Below the pieces are notes generated by a model that saw only the letters and a program-made list of their open reading frames with translations, was not told the origin of the DNA and made no database searches. From Chrysomallon squamiferum (taxonomy: Eukaryota > Mollusca > Gastropoda > Neomphalida > Peltospiridae), in the NCBI GenBank assembly GCA_012295275.1, contig CM022678.1, positions 1,561,686 through 1,576,685 on the forward strand: DNA of 15,000 bases, written 5' to 3'. The position numbers and the translations under genes are program-made. Positions 7,322 through 15,000 of the stretch are shown here, in pieces. The stretch's first letter is position 1. Each line of letters begins with the position of its first letter.

Positions 7322-8292
7322 TCTGCACTTTCATTAATTTAAATAATTTCTAATCCGGAACACATAAACTAAAACAATAGTAATACTGTTGGATTATAAT
7401 GAATTAATTTTAATTTTAAAATCTGTTATTTGTAAGTAAAATAAATCTGTGATGTCAAATTAACCTCAGCCAGTAAGTAAACCAGATAACTGGGGCACTC
7501 CTCTAACATTTACAAAAACGTTTTTTTTTTTTTTTTTTTTCATAGAGTGATCACTATAGAGCATATTTAGTGTAAACTGAATATAAAAATATGAAAAACT
7601 CAAAAACTGTTGTCATAAAATGATGTTTTGGGTAGATAAGGGTTAAACCTGGCTATAGAGAGATGAACTTGAAAAACAGTTTCACAAGCTGCAGTGTCAG
7701 TGTTGACTTTGTGGGCGAATTGTTCTCTAAATCTGTTGACAAATACACTACAGCATGTCAGAGTGTGCTGTGATCCAATTGTTTAATCTGAACCTGTAAA
7801 TCTCTGTGTAAACATTGTTATCTTCGTAAGTTACCTTTTTTTTTTTGGAGATGTAAAACATTCTGATCATGTTGAAAAAAAAAAGAAAAAAAAATTAGAA
7901 GGATGAAAAGCTGTGAGAATGAAACTACAACAACAAAATAATAATGATGATGATGATGATGATGATAACGATAATAATAATAACAGCATAATAATAACAA
8001 AATAATAATAATAATAATAATCTGAAAATAAATGATAGTAATAAATAATAAATACTAGTAAATAAATAATAGTAACAATAACAATAATAATAACAACAAC
8101 AACAATGATGATGATGATGATGATGAAAATGACAAAAACAAAGGAAACTGTCTCATTGTTTTATTGTTTGTAAAGCAGTGACGTAGATTTCAAAGCCCAC
8201 AGACAGACTTCTCAGAAATTTGTAAACAATAGCTTTGATCTTCATGAAATCTCCGAAATAATTTCACAAATTATAACAACACAGAGCAAGTC
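7322..8292. other. Non-coding stretch with poly-T and ATG/AAT triplet repeats
   Basis: No supported gene. The stretch includes a 22-T run (about 7519-7540), a non-repetitive patch at about 7630-7790 with a 44-codon open frame that I cannot identify, ATG triplets at 7944-7966 and 8105-8125, and AAT triplets around 8001-8020. Confidence 0.55.
7944..8125. repeat. Compound (ATG)n / (AAT)n / (AAC)n trinucleotide tract
   Basis: ATG runs at both ends with AAT and AAC units between. The minus-strand open frame across part of it (His/Tyr runs) is repeat-derived. Confidence 0.85.
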
Positions 8293-8800
8293 CTAAACAC
8301 AAAATACAGTGTTACATTTTGCATTAACACAAAATACATTGTTACTGTGTATTAAATGCAAAATTTAATGTAATAGCATGTTTTAATCACATAAAATTAG
8401 TGTTCTAACACAGAAATTCAGTTATATAAAAATGAATGTAACACAGTTTAAATACAGAATCTGACATTGGTACAGTTTGAATTAAACACAAAAACTTAAT
8501 GTGACAGTGTAACAGATTGTTACAGACTGTAGGAACACAAAAAAAGTGATGTTACATGTTCTTAACTTATTACTGGAGTTTTAACGTTTGCAGTAAACTC
8601 ATATAAATATAATGTAACAACATTATAAACATAAAAATAGTACTACAGTAACAGCTTGTTACATTATAAACACAGACATTTAGTGTTAAACATTACACTA
8701 AACACAAAATAATGTAACTGTTTATTACACAAATGCAACATGATCTAACGAAATAAAATGTAAAACAATAAAATGTATAACAATTAGTGTTAAAACAAGA
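8293..8800. repeat. Field of degenerate, partly palindromic repeats (TAAACACAAAA...AGTGTTA)
   Basis: A unit near TAAACACAAAATTNAGTGTTAC recurs in diverged form at about 8293, 8324, 8352, 8384, 8406, 8483, 8533, 8668 and 8699. Early spacing is 22-32 bp and becomes looser later. AACAC on the left mirrors GTGTT on the right of each unit, so units are short imperfect inverted repeats. No open frame or known element is recognisable. It looks like an old, decayed local satellite. Confidence 0.55.
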
Positions 8801-9390
8801 AATAAACAGTTTAGCACATCTTTTTCAAACACACAACACAAAAGTTTCATATTTGCACAGTAATATGATTGTAAGTACATGTGTATGTATGTGTGTGTGC
8901 ATGTATGTTTTCACAGTATATGATTATTAACTTATTAAAATGGATAACATGAAATATCAAATTTGAAAACAGTAGTTTTCAGATGGAATGGTAAATGTTA
9001 AGAGAATCAAAGACAAATTACTGTGTTTGTTTTTCTATGTATATGTACATATACGTACGTTTGTGTGTGTGTGTGGGGGGGGTTCCCAATCTTGCCATAA
9101 CCTTTTATTTAAATTATATTTTCTGCTGATCCCAGTTTAAATTTTAAATTTTTTTTTTTTTAACTTGAGACATTTTAACAACAGTGTTTTTCATCAAACA
9201 ATAACAACTAAATGAACCAGGGTGACAAATATCAGAATAAAAAGCATTCTTTTTCAAAGCAGTGTTACATCTACTCTCAATACCTACCTGTTATTACTAT
9301 TTACTTATAGTAGAAGGTATATATATATACTTTCTTTTATTTGGGAATCTTTATTTATTCTCTTGGGTTTACGATCAACTAGTTTATGTC
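8801..9390. other. AT-rich non-coding stretch
   Basis: Holds a TG run ending in eight G (about 9061-9081) and small TG and TA tracts. No gene seen. Confidence 0.5.
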
Positions 9391-9491
9391 TGTGAGTGTA
9401 TTTATGTGTGTCTGTGTATGTGAGTTAATGTATGTCTGTCTGTGTATGTGAGTGTTTTTATGTGTGTCTGTGTATGTGAGTTAATGTATGT
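9391..9491. repeat. TG-rich minisatellite, 56-bp period, two copies
   Basis: Positions 9391-9435 and 9447-9491 match at 44 of 45 bases; the last 35 bases of each copy are identical. Confidence 0.88.
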
Positions 9492-9913
9492 GTGTATGTG
9501 GTTAAGTTTGTAAAGTGTAAAGATGTTTCTGTCAAGTAACTGTTTATAGAAAATTATCATAAAACTCTATTTAATTCATACTTCTGCTTTTCTTAACTGT
9601 TCTATAAATGTTCACTGTGTATTTTAACTTCTTTATATACTTTGACTATTAACAGAAAATAAAAAACGAGAAAGCAACAAGCTATCATTAATGTTTAATC
9701 TAGATTTGTAAATCTGTGAGTTTTGTCTGTTGATGATATTTCTAAGCGACAAGTTGTGTGTGAGTATACAACAAACACAATTATACAAAAGACTAAATTC
9801 TTAGGTGAAATGAATATGAATAATATAAAGATACTGATAATAATACAAGGTAAATAACTTACACTGTAACTCTAAAGTTACCCTGTTAAAATGTTACTAA
9901 TAAATGCCACACT

Positions 9914-10022
9914 ACACACACACACACGTATAGACAAACATATATATTTATATACATCGAAGTATGTATGTATATATGTATATGTATGTCTGTGTGTGTG
10001 TGTGTGTATGTGTGTGTGTGTG
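9914..10022. repeat. Inverted (AC)n ... (TG)n tract with TATG core
   Basis: An AC run (9914-9927) faces a TG run (9991-10022), with TATA/TATG sequence between them. The arms can pair, so the segment could extrude as a hairpin. Open frames on both strands here (His-Thr or Val-Cys runs) are artefacts of the repeat. Confidence 0.85.
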
Positions 10023-10860
10023 TTTTTAAAACAACAAGCAGACACAAAAACAGCAGTATTATACAAAATAGTTGTATCATTCGTAAGTCCAGTTTCTAAT
10101 CATCTTCATCCAGTGATTTTATTATGAAGATATTATGCTTATTTTCTTAATATCCTGATATGTTCCTATCCTTTGAAATATCAAGTATCTAGTTAGTGTA
10201 TCCTGTTTCCATGACAAACAGTAACATTAAGCCATTTAATGATTTGAGTGTAAGACAGTCTATAAATGCAAACTGTATCTGAGCCTAAAGAGGTTTTAAA
10301 TGCTCCACATGTGACAGTAATTAAACAGCAACAACAGAAAAGAAACCAGCTGATTATGGACAGATATATATTTTTTTTGTATGTCACAAAGAATGATGTA
10401 ATAATTGATGTAATAATTTATATAATAATAAATGTAGTGTAATAGTTTATTAACAAAACAGAAAAAAAGTTAATAAATAAATAAATAATAAAAAAAAAAT
10501 TTAAAAAAAATTTATAAAAAATTTAAAATGAAATTCACAACTCTTTGATACAAAATGCCTTTAAAGTTTAACAAATTTATACAACTGAAGAAATTATTTC
10601 ATTATAATGATTAAAAATTTCAAAATATACACACACAAACAAAAGTGTACACTGTAAACACCATTGTCAACAAAGACATCTATTTACAAAACACTCACAG
10701 AAATGTAAAGCAAGCAGCTTTTAAATTAATTTTCATAATTATTTTAATTTTATTTTTACCACTTCACTTATGAAATGGTTTTTATACACAAATGATTAAT
10801 ATTAAAAACATTTCTTTTGACTTTCAACCCAGAAAGACTTAACAAAAACATAATAATATA
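10023..10860. other. AT-rich non-coding stretch
   Basis: No supported gene. A weak terminal-exon-like segment on the minus strand (10189-10284) was considered and set aside. AAAT and A-runs lie at about 10465-10520. Confidence 0.45.

Positions 10861-10863
<3 letters not shown>

Positions 10864-10911
<48 letters not shown>
10864..10911. repeat. (TAA)n microsatellite
   Basis: About 16 pure TAA units, continuing into A-rich sequence to about 10955. Confidence 0.93.
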
Positions 10912-10917
<6 letters not shown>

Positions 10918-12175
10918 TAACAATAATAATACAAAAAAAAAGAAAAGAAAAAAGATGTAAATAATATTTAAAATAAAAAAAATATCAAAATGGATTTTAA
11001 TTCTTTGTAACTAAATTGTTAAATTTCACTTTACTTAACAACTGGCTAAAAGAAAACATGAAAATTTGTTTCTACTCTTCCTAAAATGTTTTTAAAAATA
11101 ATCACTGTAGAAATCCTTTACATTTGTTTTTACTGTTAATTAATGTATTATCACAGATGAACACAGACAAATATATTATTTCACTAGTTCTGTACATTGT
11201 GTATGCCACAGTGACTCATCATATACAAAATGTTATTTCTACGTGTGATAACTGGAAAGTTCTCAGTTCACAAACAATATGTTGCATTTTTAAAAAGAAT
11301 ATTTAGTCAGTATGTTTGCACTCATTTTTTTTTTTTTTTTTTTTTTTTCAGTTTTTAGATAGTTTATTAAAGTTAAAAGATTTTGAAAATTCAAAATTAT
11401 GCAATTGTGGAGAGGGTCAAAGCACAAATTTTAACAAGTGGACAGTCCCAGTTTGAAATCAGGTTTATTTTGTTACAGGACATAACATAGTTAAGTATGT
11501 ACAGGTATGTAAATATATCTGTAGGTATGGTGATATACCTACTTTAGTTTTGATATGTGTCTTGGTAATGAATATTAACAATAGTAAAATTCACATAGTT
11601 GCTGGGTTTTATATACATAAATAAACAGGTTTTAAGTTAAACACAAATACAACACACCATTGCTTAGTCAAAGTTTAATCTTTTTAATTAACCTTTTTTA
11701 AAAATTTATTTAATATTCAGTGAAAATCTGCTCTATTCTTGAAATGCTGAAAATAATGTTTTTCTTTTTTAGATTGATTGAAAAAATTATTTCATTAACA
11801 CTAATATTTAAATACTTATTAAGAATTGAGTTTTTAATTTTAAAATATTTATCTGTATATGTGCGTGTCACTATATACTTAATATTGTTCTAACAATTCT
11901 AAGTTTTAAGATTGACTTAAATTAACTTTTTGTTTGTTTTTGCCATTCAAAGATTTTCTGTTTACCTGTAATATAAACCAGAATCTGAAACTGTTAAATG
12001 GAATGTCTGAATATTGAAAATATTTACACAAGTTAATTTATGTTAGAGAAATAAATTATATGTACATGTTTGTGAAGAAGAAAGTAATTTAATTTTTAGA
12101 TATCTGATGTAAAAATTTAACATCTGCTTTTATAAATATTTCAATAAATCCTATTTAAAGTTATATAATAAATAA

Positions 12176-12176
<1 letters not shown>
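10912..12176. other. AT-rich non-coding stretch with a 24-T run at 11325-11348
   Basis: No gene, RNA gene or element recognised. The T-run ends in CAG and looks like a splice acceptor, but what follows has no coding character. Confidence 0.5.

Positions 12177-12214
<38 letters not shown>
12177..12214. repeat. (AAAT)n microsatellite
   Basis: About nine pure AAAT units. Confidence 0.93.
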
Positions 12215-12215
<1 letters not shown>

Positions 12216-13044
12216 CAAAAGAAAAAACAACAACAAAATATTGTTTATTTGGAAGCCAATTTGTTAATTCAGATTTTTAAATTTTTTTTTTTTGTGGAAA
12301 TTGAAGCCTTTGTAACAATAATAAATAATTGACAAAATCTTATATATTTTAAAATTAAAATAAAAATCATTGATAAATAAATAAAATATAAAATAATAAA
12401 ATAATAATAATAATAAAAAACAGAAACCTCTCCCCAGTTAGAAACACAGATAAAACAATATTATATTTTTATAACTGACTAAATTAAATTTTAACAATTC
12501 TCACTGAAAACAATCACAAAGCTACCCTCCTTCACAACTCGGAAATCAAACAAAAACATTTTTTAAAAATATCACAATGTTAAAACAGATGGAAGTAATT
12601 ACATCGATGGCAATGAAGATAACTTGATATATTAAACTTGAAACTAACAATACGCTAAACTTGACATCAACAAGACATTACACTTAATAAATTACTTTAT
12701 ACTCATAAATTAACATCAATTATTTTTGAGAAAAAAACTGTAAAAATATTACTGATTTTTGATAAAAAACTGAAAAATAGTAATGATATCTTGATAGTTA
12801 TTAATTTTATACTTGATTAATTACTTGTCTTATACTTGATAAATTAAATATTACTGATATCTTAATAGTTATTAATTTTATACTTGATAAATTTTGCTTG
12901 ATAACTGACAAAACATCGCATGTACTTCTGATAAAGTACGTCACAGAATTACATCAGTATTTGTGTGTTGTATTTTTAATGTGTTTATGAGTATGTTTGT
13001 GTTCATTTTACAACATATTTTGATTAAATCAGTCATACAACAGA
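12215..13044. other. AT-rich non-coding stretch
   Basis: Apart from the duplicated segment at 12781-12893 and AAT units near 12400, I see no gene or element here. Confidence 0.5.
12781..12893. repeat. Imperfect direct repeat, 71-bp period
   Basis: Positions 12781-12822 and 12852-12893 match at about 39 of 42 bases (shared core AGTTATTAATTTTATACTTG). TATACTTGAT also recurs between the copies. Confidence 0.8.
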
Positions 13045-13106
13045 CATATATATCTATATATACACACACACACACATATATATGTATGTATGTACATATC
13101 TATAAA
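13045..13106. repeat. TA / AC / TATG compound microsatellite
   Basis: TATATA, then AC units (13062-13075), then TATG/TGTA units. Similar in make-up to the tract at 9914-10022. Confidence 0.85.
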
Positions 13107-13471
13107 CTAAAGGAGCTAAATAAAATTGCACAGACAGTAAACAGCTACGCTAGATCAGAAACCAGTTTCAACAAGACAACAGCTACTTTTTGATAACATT
13201 TCAGAAACAAATCTGAATGTGCATTTCATTTGACTTTATCACTGGCAACACATTTTACGAGAAAAACACAAAATTTTAACACACAAACCCTACAGAAATT
13301 ACTCAGTTACTTTTTTAAACTGAAGAGACAAAAAACTATTTTGTACAGATATTTTTCAAATGAATTACACAAATGTACAGGAATTATGAGATCATTAAAA
13401 CATTTGTTTCAGCTTTCAAAAAGCGATACACACAGATGCAAGCAGCAGGATTAAAAACATCTTTTGATATA
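13107..13471. other. Non-coding stretch
   Basis: Open frames of about 75 codons exist at 13107-13193 and 13230-13454 but show no domain, splice context or coding-like composition. I treat the stretch as non-coding, perhaps partly downstream of the minus-strand gene ending at 13744. Confidence 0.4.
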
Positions 13472-13474
13472 TTA

Positions 13475-13643
13475 AGGTGCATTCATACTGCATGACTTGT
13501 AATAACAGTCTACATCTATCCTTTTACTCTAGCTTTAGTAACATATTTTTTTTAGTGTACAAATTTATACAAATAATTCTAAACATTTAGTAACAGTTTT
13601 ACATTTTCTAAAGCAGTACAAGTCGTGCAGTATGAACATACCT
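13475..13643. mobile_element. Small non-autonomous DNA transposon (MITE) with 26-bp TIRs and TTA flanks
   Basis: The left end, 13475-13500, begins AGGTGCATTCATACTGCATG. The right end, 13618-13643, is its reverse complement at 22 of 26 positions. TTA flanks both ends (13472-13474 and 13644-13646), consistent with a 3-bp target-site duplication as made by PIF/Harbinger-type elements. The 117-bp interior is AT-rich with no coding capacity. Two-base TA or no TSD are alternatives because the region is AT-rich; the superfamily is therefore tentative, the terminal inverted repeat is not. Confidence 0.72.
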
Positions 13644-13669
13644 TTAGTTACATTTTCAGCATAAATATT

Positions 13670-13675
13670 TTTAAT
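13670..13675 (-). terminator. ATTAAA poly(A) signal for the minus-strand gene
   Basis: On the minus strand ATTAAA follows the TAA stop of the terminal exon by about 70 bases. The inverted-repeat element at 13475-13643 would then lie just past or at the cleavage zone. This is a common variant signal, but chance matches are frequent here. Confidence 0.3.
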
Positions 13676-13743
13676 ATGACATCCAGCTTGAAATAATCAA
13701 CAGTTTTTAGCAAATCACATAAAATGATAATAAAAATTTAAGC

Positions 13744-13828
13744 TTAATACAAATTTTCATCTTGCTCATAAATTTCTACAAATTCAGCAAACATTAACGC
13801 ATGCTTTGTCTTGGCTTTCATAGCGAGG
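13744..13828 (-). CDS. Probable terminal coding exon of an unidentified minus-strand gene
   Basis: Read on the minus strand, a strong acceptor (TTTATT, an uninterrupted T-run, then TTAG) ends at 13829. The exon contributes one base to a split codon, then 27 codons: LAMKAKTKHALMFAEFVEIY followed by EQDENLY and TAA at 13744-13746. The peptide has balanced, protein-like composition (a basic start, then an amphipathic acidic tail ending in Tyr). It contrasts with the junk frames around it and sits in a local rise of G+C. I do not recognise the family. Upstream exons should lie at higher coordinates, probably beyond the window or past a long intron; none inside the window is convincing. A chance open frame remains possible. 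Confidence 0.42.
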
Positions 13829-14195
13829 CTAAAAAAAAAAATAAACATTACAGAAACTAATTACAACTTGAAAATGTTTTCACTCAAATGCTTTAGGTTT
13901 ATGACAGATGTTTTCAGACAATGCTTTCAGAGATGAAAGGAAAAAAACAACAACATTTGAATAGAGACAGAAAATATCAGTGTCCTTGTTTCAATATATA
14001 CAAATTAGGTCGTTTTGTTTAGAGCAAAACTATTTTTCACAAACATGGCTGCCAGTTTTATTCAGCCAATTTGTGAAACAATTGCAACCTTCCCTTGATT
14101 AACAGTTAGCACGAGAAAACAGGACAGATTAGACATCGAAGATGATAAAAAAAATAATGAAACAGCGAAACAGTTCCAAATATTTACTTGGCAGG
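13829..14195 (-). other. Non-coding, presumed intron of the minus-strand gene
   Basis: No convincing exon. An inverted copy of the ATTGGCTGAAT core found in the array to the right lies at 14061-14071. Confidence 0.35.
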
Positions 14196-14470
14196 AATTA
14201 TCCATGTGATTTTTTTTATAACAGCTGTCTGATTGGTTGAATATGGTCACATGACTTTCTTCTGTGTGTATTTTCCATCAAGAGTAATTCTACTGACAAT
14301 ATCCAATCATATGGATTTTCTTTTTCACTTTCAATCAAAAACATTGCAGAATTTGATTGGCTGGATCAAGATCATGTGATTTTCATCTGAACATTCAGGC
14401 AAGAGAAGTGCACCATTTCATTGGTTGAATTTAATCATGTGACTTTCTTGTTTATTTTCCACCATCAGCA
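14196..14470. repeat. Degenerate repeat units combining a CCAAT box and an E-box
   Basis: A unit of the form ATTGGYTGRAT, 4-6 bases, TCATGTGAYTTTC recurs with ATTGG at 14232, 14356 and 14420, and with CCAAT in the other orientation at 14303 (CCAATCATATGGATTTTC). A half unit CATGTGATTTT lies near 14205. The first and last full copies also share the following TATTTTCCA..ATCA. Each has an inverted CCAAT (NF-Y type) and a CANNTG site (CACATG, CATATG or CATGTG) about 10-20 bp apart. Spacing of about 55-70 bp suggests an old tandem array. Regulatory use is inference only. Confidence 0.55.
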
Positions 14471-14826
14471 TCATACACCACATTATTATAATTAATTTTT
14501 GAACTGTATTTTACAAACAGGTTTTTTTTCTTTAAGTACAAACTAACATAACATGTATTTCCTATGATTCCAAATAAACATACGATGATAAAGTGACAAA
14601 AGTATCAAAACAGAGAGAACATTCTGTTCCTGGAATCTGTGATTTCTTCTATGTTTAAATTCCACCATTAGGGCTACTGTCCATTACAAGCAGAACAGAA
14701 TCAAACATTCAAAACCATATTACATAAAACTGGGATATTAAACAATAATTTGAATTATTTCATGATTCATCCGGTTATTTCTTGATAAATATTCATAGAT
14801 ATAAAACATCAGTGATAAAGTTTAAA
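14471..14826. other. Non-coding stretch
   Basis: AT-rich unique sequence. No exon, RNA gene or mobile element recognised on either strand. Confidence 0.45.
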
Positions 14827-14870
14827 AATGAACCAAAAACAGGTCAAATGAACCAAAAACAGGTCAAATG
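14827..14870. repeat. 20-bp perfect tandem repeat, 2.2 copies
   Basis: The unit AATGAACCAAAAACAGGTCA is repeated exactly (14827-14846, 14847-14866) plus AATG. Each copy carries AGGTCA, the nuclear-receptor half-site sequence. The pair lies about 40 bp upstream of a possible splice acceptor. Confidence 0.92.
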
Positions 14871-14908
14871 TATCTAAAAAAGTAAAATGTTAATTTCTTT
14901 TATTTCAG

Positions 14909-14974
14909 AGTAAACCAGTTATCATCATTTGATGGGTTAGACTTCTCTGTATCTTGTTAATCATGACTGAGCAG
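14909..14974 (+). other. Possible exon near the right edge
   Basis: A good acceptor (TTTCTTTTATTTCAG ending at 14908) and a donor-like CAG|GTGATT at 14974/14975 bracket 66 bp. Two readings compete. As a 5' exon it places ATG at 14963 just before the donor (ATG ACT GAG CAG|GTGATT, giving MTEQ). As a terminal exon, reading from the second base gives VNQLSSFDGLDFSVSC and a stop. The gene is not identifiable from either. Confidence 0.3.
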
Positions 14975-15000
14975 GTGATTTTAATTTTAAACATTCTGTC

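Noticed and set aside
8293-8800. CRISPR-like array
   Set aside because: Units are diverged, spacing is irregular, there are no unique spacers of constant length, and the genome is eukaryotic.
9878-10127. Overlapping open frames on both strands rich in His-Thr or Val-Cys
   Set aside because: Products of the AC/TG repeats.
10189-10284. Minus-strand terminal-exon-like segment (acceptor CTCTTTAG, then AQIQFAFIDCLTLKSLNGL... to a stop)
   Set aside because: The acceptor is weak, a second frame is equally open, and no partner exon or poly(A) context supports it.
13829-13864. A phase-compatible donor (AAGTT|GTAATT at 13865) that would join another frame to the 13744-13828 exon
   Set aside because: The implied intron is only 36 bp, shorter than expected for an animal intron, and the donor is poor.

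Overview
This window reads as nuclear DNA of an animal. It is strongly AT-rich, packed with microsatellites (TC, TA, TG, AAAT, TTA, ATG, poly-T), and its genes are broken by introns with GT..AG borders, AATAAA poly(A) signals and long non-coding stretches. A mollusc or another lophotrochozoan fits the texture and gene content, but this is an inference from style, not proof. Nothing prokaryotic in layout (operons, Shine-Dalgarno sites, CRISPR arrays) is visible.

Layout. At 1-300 there is a possible exon leaving the left edge on the minus strand and an 18-bp perfect palindrome centred on CACGTG. At 1397-2074 (minus) lies the clearest gene, a complete dienelactone hydrolase family protein in one GC- and CpG-rich coding exon. 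Its 5' end abuts a splice acceptor, so at least one exon lies upstream. A reading frame at 2935-3109 splices to it in phase, with TATA and initiator matches just upstream. Degenerate CTA/CTG/TTA trinucleotide tracts surround this gene on both sides.

At 4385-6336 (plus) I can assemble a second gene from three coding exons whose phases agree. It encodes a 210-residue RING-finger/coiled-coil protein with Asp where the RING metal-binding His normally sits. Poly(A) signals follow at 6837 and 6897. The genes at 1397 and 4385 are divergently oriented.

From about 6.9 kb to 13.4 kb I find no convincing gene. The region holds microsatellites, a 0.5-kb field of degenerate palindromic repeats (8293-8800), 56-bp and 71-bp period duplications, and CA/TG inverted tracts that could fold. 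The right end holds a 169-bp element with 26-bp inverted termini and TTA flanks (13475-13643), a probable last coding exon on the minus strand (13744-13828), a cluster of repeated CCAAT-box plus E-box units (14055-14470) and a possible plus-strand exon (14909-14974). No functional link between the two main genes is evident beyond adjacency.
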